A DNA stretch of 64,000 nt from JABDJX01 sp039942715 (GTDB taxonomy: Bacteria > Pseudomonadota > Alphaproteobacteria > Rhodobacterales > Rhodobacteraceae), in the NCBI GenBank assembly GCA_039942715.1, contig JBDVBY010000003.1, forward strand, positions 62,001 through 126,000, read 5' to 3'. The stretch's first letter is position 1, and each line of letters opens with the position of its first letter. Below are positions 1-8,404 of this stretch, one piece after another. The position numbers and the translations under genes are program-made. The notes under the pieces are model-generated. The model was not told the origin of the DNA. It made no database searches and was given only the letters and a program-made list of their open reading frames with translations.

Positions 1-1200
1 GCTGGCCTGCCAATATATATCCATGCGCCCAAGTTTTACGTCGACACTTACGGCGTGAGCCTTGCGGCTTTGGGTGCTGTTCTCTTTGCCCTGCGCCTAA
101 TTGATGTGGTCCAAGACCCGGCACTTGGCTGGCTATCGCGCCGCTTGCGCAATCACCGCGCCTTGGCCGTTGCCGCTGCCGGCGGCATCTTGGCACTCTC
201 GATGATCGGCCTGTTCGGCGTCTCCCCTCCGATTAATCCCGTCGCATGGTTTGCCATCACACTAACGCTGCTCTTCTCATCGTTCAGCTTTCTGACGATC
301 AGCTTTTATGCCCAAGGCGTCGCTACCGCCAAAACGCTTGGCGACAACGGCCACGTCCGCCTCGCTGGCTGGCGCGAGACCGGCGCATTGATTGGCGTGT
401 CACTCGCAGCCGTCGCTCCGGTTGCACTCGCAAGCGTCGGGTCCAGCCCGTTTATGATCTTCTCAGCCATCTTTGCTGTCTGCACATTTGCTGCCGTCCT
501 CGCTATGCGCACCAACTGGTCCGCCTCCCACGAGCCCACTTCGCCCGGTGTCATGCGTTTCCTGCGCGATCCACTTGCACGCCGCTTGCTGCTGATCGCG
601 CTGCTCAACGCCACACCTGTCGCCGTTACCTCAACTTTGTTCCTGTTCTTCGTTGAAAGCCGCCTTGAAGCGCCCGGCTGGGAAGGCCCACTTCTGTTGC
701 TCTTCTTCGTCGCCGCCGCCCTTTGCGCGCCTTTCTGGAGCCGCTTGGCGCAAAACATCGGCGCAAAGCCCGCACTGATGCTCGGGATGAGCTTGTCGAT
801 CCTAGCCTTCGGCGGAGCGGCCTTTTTGGGCACAGGCGATCTTGCCCCATTCGTTATCATTTGCCTTGCGTCAGGAGCCGCCCTTGGCGCTGATATGACG
901 CTTTTGCCTGCGCTTTTCGCCACCCGCGCTGCCGAAATCGCCCCCGAGGCTGCCGAGGGGTTCGGCCTTTGGTCTTTCGTTTCAAAACTATCGCTGGCCT
1001 TTGCGGCCGCCGTCCTGTTGCCCCTGCTGGATGCGGCCGGTTTGCAATCAGGCGTCGGAGCATCGCCCGAGGCAGCACTCGCCACTCTCACATTTTTCTA
1101 CGCAATCCTCCCATGTTTTCTAAAGCTTGCGGCCCTCGCCCTCTTGGCCGCGACACCGCTTGAGGAAGACTCAACACAACCCCAACTGAACGAGGTGTAA
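1..1200 (+). CDS. MFS transporter, GPH/MelB-like (5' end outside window)
   Basis: The frame is open from the first base to the TAA at 1198-1200, so the gene begins upstream; 399 residues are visible. It is an inner-membrane transporter of the MFS_2/GPH type. The visible part starts in a helix-2-like segment followed by the loop motif DxxxDPxxGxLSRR, and then about ten hydrophobic helices. The substrate cannot be read from the sequence. The next gene starts 2 bases after the stop, with an SD-like GAGGTG inside the end of this gene, so these are one operon. A symporter-DUF3833-SDR order resembles the RSP_1089-1087 part of the Rhodobacter sphaeroides RpoE/ChrR singlet-oxygen regulon; that link is from memory and is an inference. 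Confidence 0.85.
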   Translation, partial: AGLPIYIHAPKFYVDTYGVSLAALGAVLFALRLIDVVQDPALGWLSRRLRNHRALAVAAAGGILALSMIGLFGVSPPINPVAWFAITLTLLFSSFSFLTISFYAQGVATAKTLGDNGHVRLAGWRETGALIGVSLAAVAPVALASVGSSPFMIFSAIFAVCTFAAVLAMRTNWSASHEPTSPGVMRFLRDPLARRLLLIALLNATPVAVTSTLFLFFVESRLEAPGWEGPLLLLFFVAAALCAPFWSRLAQNIGAKPALMLGMSLSILAFGGAAFLGTGDLAPFVIICLASGAALGADMTLLPALFATRAAEIAPEAAEGFGLWSFVSKLSLAFAAAVLLPLLDAAGLQSGVGASPEAALATLTFFYAILPCFLKLAALALLAATPLEEDSTQPQLNEV

Positions 1201-1202
1201 AT

Positions 1203-1787
1203 ATGGACACTCTCTTTGCCTTCAAATTCGGCCTGCTTCTGACTGTTGCCGCCCTTTGGCTGGCCAGTCGCTACTTCAGCTTTCGTGCGCAAGCCCCCGA
1301 AGACTACGCCAATCATGGCCCCCACTTTGACATCCGCGAACATCTGAACGGACCACTTCTATGCGAAGGCGTGATCTATGGCCCAACAGGTCGTGTTTCA
1401 TCGCGTTTTGTGGCCGAATTCTTCGCTGAATGGGATGGCAACACTGGCGTCATGCGCGAAGAGTTCCGCTATGACAGCGGCGAAGTGCAAAGTCGCGAAT
1501 GGCGTTTGCAGGTCAATGATGCCGGGATTATCACAGCCGATGCCGATGATCTGGTTGGCACTGGAACGGGTCGCCAATCAGGCTCAAGCGTCAAGCTTGA
1601 GTACAACATCCGCCTAACCGAAAGCGCGGGTGGCCATGTTCTGAGCGTAGTGGACTGGATGTACCTTTTGGAAAATGGCGTTATCATGAACCGCAGCCAG
1701 TTCCGTAAATATGGCATCAAAGTGGGTGAGTTGGTCGCAACAATGCGTCCCGCGCAAGCCACACAAGCAAGACAGGAAGCCGCGTGA
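1203..1787 (+). CDS. DUF3833 family protein
   Basis: The protein has 194 residues, with one N-terminal hydrophobic segment (about residues 4-21) that should act as a membrane anchor or uncleaved signal, followed by a soluble domain with the DUF3833 pattern (LNGPLLCEGVIYGPTGRVSSR, then FxAxWDGxxGVMxExFxYxSGExQxRxW, broken up by variable positions). The function of the family is not known to me. The ATG at 1203 follows GAGGTG. It overlaps the downstream SDR by four bases (GTGA), so the two are probably translationally coupled. Its constant company with a GPH transporter and an SDR suggests a membrane-lipid or stress role, which is inference. Confidence 0.8.
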   Translation: MDTLFAFKFGLLLTVAALWLASRYFSFRAQAPEDYANHGPHFDIREHLNGPLLCEGVIYGPTGRVSSRFVAEFFAEWDGNTGVMREEFRYDSGEVQSREWRLQVNDAGIITADADDLVGTGTGRQSGSSVKLEYNIRLTESAGGHVLSVVDWMYLLENGVIMNRSQFRKYGIKVGELVATMRPAQATQARQEAA

Positions 1788-2524
1788 GAGATTGGCAAGG
1801 AAAACGCTATTGGATTGTTGGTGCATCAAGCGGTTTGGGCCGCGATGTAGCCAAAGAGATATCCAAGACGGGCGCTGAAGTGATTATCAGCGCGCGCAGC
1901 GAAGACGCGCTATACAACCTTGCCGAAGAGCTTCCGGGCCGCGCAACAGTCGTGCCAATGGACGTGGCCTCAGGCGAAAGCGTTGCCGAGGCTGCCAAAG
2001 CGGCCGGTGATGTCGACGGATTGGTGTTTCTGGCAGGCGTTTACTGGTCGTTTGGGGCGACCGAGTTTGATGGCGAGAAAGCCGCCGCCATGCTGGATGT
2101 AAACCTTACCGGGGCCGCGCGTGTTTTGGGCCACGTGCTGCCGCAAATGGTAGAGCGCGACGCGGGCCATATCGTTCTGACAGGTTCGCTTTCTGGTTTT
2201 CGCGGCCTGCCAAATGCCTGTGGTTATGGCGCCTCAAAAGCGGGTCTTATGTCGCTGGCCGAAACCATGCACGCCGATCTGATTAACACAGGTGTCGAGG
2301 TTCAGTTGATCAACCCCGGTTTCATCAAGACGCAAATGACGGATAAGAACACGTTCAGCATGCCGTTCATTATGGAGCCCGAAATAGCCGCGCGCGAATT
2401 TGTTGAGCACATGCACGACGACAGCTTTGCCAAGAACTTTCCACGCCTCTTTGCAACATCCATTCGCGCGATGCAGTTTTTACCCGACTGGCTGTATTAT
2501 CGGATCGTCGGACAGAAACGTTAG
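1784..2524 (+). CDS. SDR family NAD(P)-dependent oxidoreductase
   Basis: This is a 246-residue classical short-chain dehydrogenase. The Rossmann glycine motif GASSGLG is at residues 13-19, the catalytic serine is near residue 135, and the YxxxK pair is Y148 and K152. The C-terminus has a hydrophobic stretch (LFATSIRAMQFLPDWLYYR) typical of SDRs that sit on membranes or act on lipids. The start is GTG, overlapping the DUF3833 gene by four bases. The 3' end overlaps the oppositely oriented CDGSH gene by four bases. The substrate is unknown. It is the last gene of the MFS-DUF3833-SDR operon. Confidence 0.88.
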   Translation: MRDWQGKRYWIVGASSGLGRDVAKEISKTGAEVIISARSEDALYNLAEELPGRATVVPMDVASGESVAEAAKAAGDVDGLVFLAGVYWSFGATEFDGEKAAAMLDVNLTGAARVLGHVLPQMVERDAGHIVLTGSLSGFRGLPNACGYGASKAGLMSLAETMHADLINTGVEVQLINPGFIKTQMTDKNTFSMPFIMEPEIAAREFVEHMHDDSFAKNFPRLFATSIRAMQFLPDWLYYRIVGQKR

Positions 2525-3147
2525 GCTTTCGCCGCCTTTTTGAACCCGGCCCCTTTGTGCGTTCCGTCACAAAATGGCTTGTCTGCTGATGCGCCACAAC
2601 GGCACAGGAAGGCTTTGGTTTTCTGGGCCACACGCCGCCCATCTGATCCGATAACCTCGACATTCCCTTTCAACGCAATTGGGCCATCCTCGAACACTGT
2701 GATCTCCAGCGGCCCACCCGTGCTCTCCAGCGCTTCACTTTCACCAGCAGAAGGCAGACCCGTCGCCTCAAAGCCGTCCTTGTGCGCGCCATCGCAAAAT
2801 GGCGGATTGCTAGTCTTGCCACACCGACACAGCGTGGCACGCGTGCGAGGGTCTTCGCCAGGCAGACGCAAATCACCACGCAGCTCTATTGGACCGTTCT
2901 CCCAAAGCCGCGCCGTGTTCACTTGAGGCGGTGTCTCGGCAGTTCCAAGCCGCTCATACGACAAAGCACCTGACGGGCAGGCATCAATCGTTGCAACAAT
3001 CTCTTCGGTAGCGGCGCCGTCTGGTTTGATCCAAGGCCGCTGCGCCGGGTCGAATACCTGTGGCAGCCCAAGCCAGCACTTGCGCGCGTGAATACAGGTC
3101 TTCATGTCAAAGCTGATTTTCAGATCGTCGGTTTCAACGGGCTTCAT
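2521..3147 (-). CDS. Iron-sulfur protein: Fer4_19 domain plus two CDGSH domains
   Basis: This 208-residue protein combines three iron-sulfur modules. The N-terminal part (about 1-68) is a divergent mono-cluster ferredoxin domain with C18, C24 and C57. Two CDGSH-type [2Fe-2S] motifs follow: C107, C109, C118 and H122, then C182, C184, C193 and H197, each in the pattern CxC-x8-CDG(A/T)H. All ligands are intact. CDGSH proteins bind redox-active, labile clusters with three Cys and one His; the precise role here is unknown. The ATG has an upstream GGAGAAA. It stands alone on this strand, 40 bases from the amidotransferase stop codon. Confidence 0.88.
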   Translation of the reverse strand: MKPVETDDLKISFDMKTCIHARKCWLGLPQVFDPAQRPWIKPDGAATEEIVATIDACPSGALSYERLGTAETPPQVNTARLWENGPIELRGDLRLPGEDPRTRATLCRCGKTSNPPFCDGAHKDGFEATGLPSAGESEALESTGGPLEITVFEDGPIALKGNVEVIGSDGRRVAQKTKAFLCRCGASADKPFCDGTHKGAGFKKAAKA

Positions 3148-3187
3148 GGCATTTCTCCGCTAGTTCACCGCCACGATAGCCGTGTAA

Positions 3188-3874
3188 TTAGCCGTTGTCG
3201 CCCGCGGCTTTAAAAAACTGCGCAATATCGCTTGCTGCCGACGCGCTGTCATCCGGCGTTCCCAGACCAGCACCCGCTTCATCTAGTTCTGCCTGTGCGA
3301 GAGACCTGCCTCCCGGTCCGTCCATCACAATGCGCACCGCTGCGTCGTCAAACTCTGGATGCGGCTGCATCGTCAGCGCGTTACCTTTGTAGCGGATCAT
3401 CGCAATCGCGCATTCTTTGCTGCTACCGATCAGAACTGCCTCGGGCGGCGCACTCACAACTTCGTCCTGATGCCACGCCATCAGGTTTTTCGTAGTGCCT
3501 TCAAACGCATAGTCATTGCGCCCACAGTTCCATCCCGTTGCCCGCTTGGTCACTTTGCCACCCAAGGCCTGTGCAATAATCTGATGCCCAAAACAAATCC
3601 CCACCATAGGCAATTGAGCTGCATAGACGCGTTGAATAAAGCTCTCCAAAGGCGCTATGAACGGGATGTCGTCATAAGCGCCATGTTTTGAACCACTTAG
3701 AAGCCATCCGTCGGCGTCGTTCACTGAGCCGGGAAACTCCATATCGACGACGCTCCACGTCTGAAACGCAAAACCGTGGCCTTCCAACAGGCGGCTATAT
3801 AGGTCTGTGTAATTTGTTTTGGGATGATAGGCAGGCTGTGGGAAATGTCCGCATTGAAGGAGTCCGATCCGCAT
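3188..3874 (-). CDS. Type 1 glutamine amidotransferase
   Basis: A 228-residue class I glutamine amidotransferase, cytosolic and without a fused synthetase domain. The nucleophile elbow GICFGHQ places the catalytic cysteine at C94, and the HPEFD segment gives H172 and E174 of the triad. Family members of this length hydrolyse glutamine or a gamma-glutamyl compound (for example in polyamine or hypoxia-related catabolism), but the substrate cannot be decided from the sequence. It is followed on the same strand, going away from it, by the CDGSH gene, and is preceded four bases upstream by the small PLDc_N gene, so it is probably cotranscribed with that gene and the TPR gene. Confidence 0.88.
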   Translation of the reverse strand: MRIGLLQCGHFPQPAYHPKTNYTDLYSRLLEGHGFAFQTWSVVDMEFPGSVNDADGWLLSGSKHGAYDDIPFIAPLESFIQRVYAAQLPMVGICFGHQIIAQALGGKVTKRATGWNCGRNDYAFEGTTKNLMAWHQDEVVSAPPEAVLIGSSKECAIAMIRYKGNALTMQPHPEFDDAAVRIVMDGPGGRSLAQAELDEAGAGLGTPDDSASAASDIAQFFKAAGDNG

Positions 3875-3878
3875 TGGC

Positions 3879-4094
3879 TCAGCCTACACTTCTCGCGCGC
3901 GGTCCCAATAGAAACCACGCCAAAAATCCAAGCACCGGCATAAGAAGTACAAGCGCCCAGATCAGGCGTCTGATCAGGCTTTCACCCGATTGCAGCACGC
4001 AGGTTAGCCCCCACATGTTCAGCGTCATCGCGGCCAAAAGCCAAAGCCCGATATATTCGATCAATGGATGCGCCCTTCTCTTTCTAATCGCCAT
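3879..4094 (-). CDS. Small membrane protein, PLDc_N type
   Basis: A 71-residue protein with two hydrophobic helices and the W-x-LLLMPVLGFLxW pattern seen in the PLDc_N (phospholipase D N-terminal, cardiolipin-synthase-like anchor) family, but with no phospholipase domain attached. It should sit in the inner membrane. It overlaps the 3' end of the TPR gene by 34 bases in another frame, and ends 4 bases before the amidotransferase gene, so the three form one operon. Function unknown. Confidence 0.7.
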   Translation of the reverse strand: MAIRKRRAHPLIEYIGLWLLAAMTLNMWGLTCVLQSGESLIRRLIWALVLLMPVLGFLAWFLLGPRARSVG

Positions 4095-5065
4095 GCCAGC
4101 TTATGCTGATCAACCGACGCTTTGAACTGACCCAACATCTCGAATGTATCCGCCAGAACCAGCGCGGTTTCTTTTCTCATCAAAGGCAAATTCTGTCGCT
4201 TGGCGATAGCCGCACCTGCCAAAAGCAGATCGCGCGCCGTTTCGGTTTCGCCCCGCGCCAACTCAAACTGCGCACGGCTTAGATTCAGGTAACACAGGGC
4301 CCTCTGGTCCTGATCTTCTTCGGCAAGTTTGGTGCCGTCGTTGAAATGAGAGAGCGCTTCGATGGTGTTTTTCTGACGCGCAAAGCACGACCCGGCAACC
4401 GCATGGATATAAGGCTGGATGATTTTATTCTCGGCATCTTTGGCGTGTCCAAGTGCCTGAAGCGCAAATTCCAAAGCGCGCTCAACTTCTTTGTGGCGCA
4501 GCAACCAGTTGGCCGTAATCTGCTCGACCAAAGGCAGATCTTCGGCCCCGGCCAGTTCGCGCGCACGGCTAAGCGTCATGCCAGCACGCGCACGTTCTCC
4601 ACCTTGTTGTTGGATCATAGAGCGCACAACGTAGAGGTTCGTCTGAGCCGCTGTTGTGTGCTCGTCTGATAGATCGCGCACAAGCCACAGCCCACGATCC
4701 ACTGCCGCCATGCCCAAATCCAAACGGCTCCGCACAAAATGCACCATCCCAAGAGAGGCGTATATCCACGCGCGGGTGACGGGATGCTCTGTCTCAGACA
4801 GAAAACTCTCAGCTTTCAGGCTGTATTCTAGGGCGGCGTCAAATTCACCGCGCCAACGGGCATGCCAGGCAAGGGTGCGCATCGCATAGCCCTGTTCTTT
4901 CCGGCTGCGGCGACCTTGTCCGTCTTTGGCTGTTTGAAGCGCATTGATTGCGTATTCCGTACTCGCGTCGCGATCAGTCCAACGCCTTGCCCAAGCAATG
5001 CGGTTCATCAGGGCCGGATCACCTCCGGGAAGTTCAGATTTTACGCGACCGGTCGCTTTTGTCAT
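4061..5065 (-). CDS. Tetratricopeptide-repeat protein
   Basis: A soluble, helical protein of about 334 residues. Successive pairs of amphipathic helices with A/G-L-A spacing (for example AMRTLAWHARWRGEFDAALEYS and ALCYLNLSRAQFELARGE, broken by loops) indicate TPR-like repeats along the whole length. I see no enzymatic motif or signal peptide. The start is unclear: an ATG at 5065 and a GTG at 5074 (with GGA three bases before it) are both possible. It is the first gene of the TPR-PLDc_N-amidotransferase run. It probably serves as a protein-interaction scaffold, which is inference. Confidence 0.72.
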   Translation of the reverse strand: MTKATGRVKSELPGGDPALMNRIAWARRWTDRDASTEYAINALQTAKDGQGRRSRKEQGYAMRTLAWHARWRGEFDAALEYSLKAESFLSETEHPVTRAWIYASLGMVHFVRSRLDLGMAAVDRGLWLVRDLSDEHTTAAQTNLYVVRSMIQQQGGERARAGMTLSRARELAGAEDLPLVEQITANWLLRHKEVERALEFALQALGHAKDAENKIIQPYIHAVAGSCFARQKNTIEALSHFNDGTKLAEEDQDQRALCYLNLSRAQFELARGETETARDLLLAGAAIAKRQNLPLMRKETALVLADTFEMLGQFKASVDQHKLAWRLEREGRIH

Positions 5066-5195
5066 GGAACTCACTGATCCATTTATCCACTGCGCAATCG
5101 CAAGAATTTCGATCCAACAGCGAACAAATATTTAAGCCAGAAATAATTGTGCAGCAAATGCTTTTCTAAAAGATTTTAGTTTTGAGCACATCCTC

Positions 5196-5225
5196 GAAAA
5201 AAAGGGCCGGGCGCAAGGCCCGGCC
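5196..5225 (-). terminator. Rho-independent terminator of the response regulator
   Basis: An 8-bp GC-rich stem (5205-5212 with 5218-5225, GGCCGGGC/GCCCGGCC) closes a GCAAG loop. On the minus strand it is followed by a run of T (A-run 5196-5203 on the plus strand). It lies 55 bases past the response regulator stop codon. Confidence 0.85.
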
Positions 5226-5280
5226 AGTCCAACAGGGAGGTACCATGCCATTACCCGGACACGGAAACGGGATCTCTCGT

Positions 5281-5970
5281 TTAGGCGACCAAACGATAAC
5301 CGCCCGACTCAGTCACCAGTAAACGTGCATTTGATGGGTCTGGCTCAATTTTTTGGCGAAGTCGGTAAATATGAGTCTCAAGTGTGTGCGTTGTGACACC
5401 CGCGTTATAGCCCCAAACTTCGTGCAAAAGCACATCGCGGGCCACCACGCCTTCGGACGCGCGATAGAGGAATTTTAGGATATTCGTCTCTTTCTCAGTC
5501 AGACGAATCTTCTTTTCATCCTCTGTTATCAACATCTTCTGGGCAGGTTGGAACGTGTATGGCCCAAGCTGGAAGACCGCGTCTTCGGACTGTTCGTGTT
5601 GGCGCAACTGGGCGCGAATGCGGGCCAATAGAACCGGAAACTTGAATGGCTTGGTCACATAGTCATTTGCACCGGCATCTAGGCCCAAAATCGTGTCGGC
5701 ATCTGAATCGTGGCCGGTCAGCATCAAAACCGGGCATTTCACACCATGTTTGCGCATCACGCGGCATAGCTCGCGACCGTCTGTGTCGGGCAAACCAACG
5801 TCGAGGATGACAAGGTCGTAAATCCCTTGCTTTACCTTTTCCATCGCTTCAACGCCGTTACCGGCCTCAAAGACATCAAAGTCTTCAGTCATGATCATCT
5901 GCTCTCCCAGCGCTTCGCGCAGGTCATCGTCGTCATCAACGAGCAGGATTTTCTTTAGTGTCTGTGCCAT
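5281..5970 (-). CDS. OmpR/PhoB-family response regulator (possibly CenR-like)
   Basis: A two-component response regulator of 229 residues. The receiver domain (about 5-120) has the acidic pocket D12-D14, phospho-acceptor D57, T85 and K107. The C-terminal winged-helix DNA-binding domain (about 135-228) contains the RLTEKE, VWGY and THTLETHIYRLRQKI segments typical of OmpR/PhoB. I chose the ATG at 5970 because GGAGAGAGAC precedes it and the receiver starts right after. A longer frame to 6045 lacks these signs. No histidine kinase is adjacent, so it is an orphan. The VDDDDDLREALGEQ start is like alphaproteobacterial CenR-type regulators, which control the cell envelope, but that is only a guess. 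Confidence 0.88.
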   Translation of the reverse strand: MAQTLKKILLVDDDDDLREALGEQMIMTEDFDVFEAGNGVEAMEKVKQGIYDLVILDVGLPDTDGRELCRVMRKHGVKCPVLMLTGHDSDADTILGLDAGANDYVTKPFKFPVLLARIRAQLRQHEQSEDAVFQLGPYTFQPAQKMLITEDEKKIRLTEKETNILKFLYRASEGVVARDVLLHEVWGYNAGVTTHTLETHIYRLRQKIEPDPSNARLLVTESGGYRLVA

Positions 5971-6123
5971 GTCTCTCTCCGTGTCCGGTTGATTAGGAAA
6001 TGAGCCGACAGGGCGCTTCGTGCAAGCTTTGCTGCAACTCTTCACACGGACGTGTCACAGAACCGCGATTTGTTTCAACTTTCTTTCAATCCGGTTTATG
6101 TGGATGACAGGAACGCGAGGAAT

Positions 6124-7197
6124 ATGTCATTTTTTCCAACCCCTTTTGAGCAGATCGCTCGCGCGCGCACCGATCTACGGCTCGGTCTAGCGGTGGTTTT
6201 GCGCCATGGAATCGGCGGCACGTTGGTTGCGGCAGCCGATGGGTTGCGCTCCCAAGCCCTCAGCGACGTGCGCGCACTTGGCGCGCCGCAGCTTGCGATC
6301 ACGGCGCAACGCGCCCAAACGTTGCGCGCGCGCGTCTATGACGGCGATCTCGCGCGGCTAAATGTTCCAGCTGATGCAGACGTGTCGTGGATATCGGCAG
6401 TGATCGACCCCAAAGACGACCTGAACCATCCAATGAAAGGGCCCTTTCGCGAAGTACGCGATGGCGACGCATCCCTTGCGCGTGCCGCTCTTGGCCTTAT
6501 GAAATCGGCCCGCTTATTGCCTGCCGCAGTATTGGTGCCGGTGAACGAAGTGCCATCAGGTGTCCTATCCCTTAACCTAGACGCCACGTTAGAGGGCCTG
6601 AACGCCCCCATAGAACAGCATCCTATAGTCTCGGGCCGCGTACCACTGTCGGTGGCAGATGCGGGCCGTGTGCACTTGTTCCGCCCTGTTGACGGCGGCG
6701 ACGAGCATGTGGTGTGCGAAATCGGACGGCCACCACGCGATAAGCCTGCGTTGGTGCGTCTGCATTCTGCCTGCTTCACCGGCGACGTGCTAGGCTCTGT
6801 CAAATGCGATTGCGGCCCCCAGCTGCATGCGGCAATGGCCCGTATGGGAGAGACAGGCGCCGGTATTCTCCTTTATCTTAGCCAAGAAGGGCGCGGCATC
6901 GGGCTTGCCAACAAATTGCGCGCCTATGCTTTGCAGGATCAGGGCTTTGATACGGTCGAGGCCAATCATCGCCTAGGTTTTGAAGATGATGAGCGCGACT
7001 TTCGCGTCGGCGCCGATCTTTTGAAGAAGCTTGGGTTTTCCTCCATTCGGCTGATGACCAATAATCCAGCCAAGGTTGAAATGATGGAAGCACAAGGCAT
7101 CAAAGTGGTTGAGCGCGTGCCATTGAAAGTCGGACGGGGGCCGCAAAACACCGACTATCTGGATACCAAGGCAACAAAGTCAGGGCATCTATTATGA
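6124..7197 (+). CDS. ribA: GTP cyclohydrolase II
   Basis: RibA opens GTP to 2,5-diamino-6-ribosylamino-pyrimidinone phosphate, the first step of riboflavin synthesis. The C-terminal catalytic domain carries the zinc cysteines C217, C228 and C230 (CFTGDVLGSVKCDC), the EGRGIGL loop, and the RLGFEDDERDF and TNNPAK motifs. The N-terminal 150 residues are not an active DHBP synthase; they look like the extension found in alphaproteobacterial RibA (357 residues here). I placed the start at the ATG at 6124 after GCGAGGA; a GTG at 6052 would add 24 unconserved-looking residues. The stop overlaps the next gene by four bases. It is divergent from the response regulator. Confidence 0.92.
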   Translation: MSFFPTPFEQIARARTDLRLGLAVVLRHGIGGTLVAAADGLRSQALSDVRALGAPQLAITAQRAQTLRARVYDGDLARLNVPADADVSWISAVIDPKDDLNHPMKGPFREVRDGDASLARAALGLMKSARLLPAAVLVPVNEVPSGVLSLNLDATLEGLNAPIEQHPIVSGRVPLSVADAGRVHLFRPVDGGDEHVVCEIGRPPRDKPALVRLHSACFTGDVLGSVKCDCGPQLHAAMARMGETGAGILLYLSQEGRGIGLANKLRAYALQDQGFDTVEANHRLGFEDDERDFRVGADLLKKLGFSSIRLMTNNPAKVEMMEAQGIKVVERVPLKVGRGPQNTDYLDTKATKSGHLL

Positions 7198-7724
7198 CAT
7201 CGCCTCAGGGCGGCGTTCGACCTACGGGGATGAAGCCAACTGACATGGTTTTGTCGCCCAAGGGACTGCGCTTTTGTGGGCATCTGTTCCCTTGTGTGAT
7301 CGGTCGCGGCGGTCTTGTTGCCGACAAGCAAGAAGGCGACGGCGGCACACCAATTGGCGTGCACCGGATCGTAGGTATGCTGTTTAGGCCCGATCGGATC
7401 AGCCAACCCGCTCCTTGGGCCATACCCATTCGCCCGGGCGAATTATGGTGCGATGATCCCCACCATGAGGACTATAATCAACTGGTCAAAGCGCCGTTCA
7501 AAGGGCGACACGAAACACTCAGGCGTGCTGATCCGCTTTATGATCTTGTGCTATTGACGGACTGGAACTGGCCCAAAGCAAATCCCGGGCGTGGCTCAGC
7601 CATTTTCATGCATCGCTGGCGGAGACCGGGATTTCCGACGGAAGGGTGCGTAGGCCTGCGGCCAGATCATCTAATGTGGCTTGCACGCTGCATCACGCCA
7701 GAGACTCGATTAATCGTTCCCTGA
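7194..7724 (+). CDS. L,D-transpeptidase (YkuD) family protein
   Basis: A 176-residue protein with the YkuD signature: H140 followed by the GFPTEGCVGL segment, where C152 is the catalytic thiol. Enzymes of this family form 3-3 peptidoglycan cross-links or attach proteins to peptidoglycan in the periplasm. No clear signal peptide is visible, as is common for this short alphaproteobacterial variant. The ATG at 7194 overlaps the ribA stop (ATGA), which suggests coupling; internal ATGs at residues 13 and 18 fit the family start equally well. It converges on the YggS gene with 7 bases between stops. Confidence 0.85.
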   Translation: MTSPQGGVRPTGMKPTDMVLSPKGLRFCGHLFPCVIGRGGLVADKQEGDGGTPIGVHRIVGMLFRPDRISQPAPWAIPIRPGELWCDDPHHEDYNQLVKAPFKGRHETLRRADPLYDLVLLTDWNWPKANPGRGSAIFMHRWRRPGFPTEGCVGLRPDHLMWLARCITPETRLIVP

Positions 7725-7731
7725 CAGTGCC

Positions 7732-8385
7732 TTAGGTGTAATCGCGCGCGCCAAATATCGCAGAACCAACCCGCACATGCGTCGCACCTTGTGCAATCGC
7801 CTCTTCAAAATCACCACTCATCCCCATCGATAACCCTTGAAGATCATTGCGTGCAGCGATCTTGGCAAGCAATGCAAAGTGCAGGCTTGGCGTCTCATCC
7901 GCGGGGGGAATGCACATAAGTCCCTTGATCGGCAGGCTCAGCGAACGGCATTCCGCCACCAGCGCGTCGGCATCATCCACCGAAACGCCAGCCTTTTGAA
8001 CTTCGTCCCCTGTGTTCACCTGAACAAACAAATCAGGACAAGCGCCAGTTTCATCAGCAATACGCGCAATAGCGTGGGCCAGTTTCGGGCGATCTACGGT
8101 GTGGATCGCATCAAAAAGCGCCATGGCAGCGCGGGTTTTGTTTGATTGCAGCGGACCGATTAGGTGCAGGTCTATGTTGTCGAACCGCTCGCGAAAGGCA
8201 GGCCATTTTCCTTCAGCTTCTTGCACACGGTTTTCACCAAAAGTCCGATAGCCGTCGTTTAATACCGTCTCCACACGTTCAAGCGGTTGAACTTTTGAAA
8301 CGGCAAGAAGCGTGATGTCATTTTGATCGCGGCCATATGCGTTTGCAGCGGTCGCTATGCGGGTTTGTATGTCTAAAAGGCTCAT
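7732..8385 (-). CDS. YggS/PROSC family pyridoxal-phosphate homeostasis protein
   Basis: A 217-residue PLP-binding protein with the alanine-racemase N-terminal TIM-barrel fold. The PLP lysine lies in LLAVSKVQP (K31), and the family motifs FGENRVQEAEGK, HLIGPLQSNK, VNTGDE, GLMCIPP and LSMGMSGDFEEAI are all present. These proteins control free PLP and have no confirmed catalytic reaction. A terminator that ends porin transcription sits just upstream of this gene, so it needs its own promoter or read-through. Confidence 0.92.
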   Translation of the reverse strand: MSLLDIQTRIATAANAYGRDQNDITLLAVSKVQPLERVETVLNDGYRTFGENRVQEAEGKWPAFRERFDNIDLHLIGPLQSNKTRAAMALFDAIHTVDRPKLAHAIARIADETGACPDLFVQVNTGDEVQKAGVSVDDADALVAECRSLSLPIKGLMCIPPADETPSLHFALLAKIAARNDLQGLSMGMSGDFEEAIAQGATHVRVGSAIFGARDYT

Positions 8386-8404
8386 ACCCTACCCTTAAAA
8401 AAGA

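Noticed and set aside
306..1091. Minus-strand ORF of 261 codons opposite the MFS gene
   Set aside because: It mirrors the transporter frame and has Ala/Ser/Arg-rich composition without any domain.
6052..6123. Longer RibA start at the GTG at 6052
   Set aside because: The extra 24 residues are not protein-like for the family, and a GAGGA sits directly in front of the ATG at 6124.
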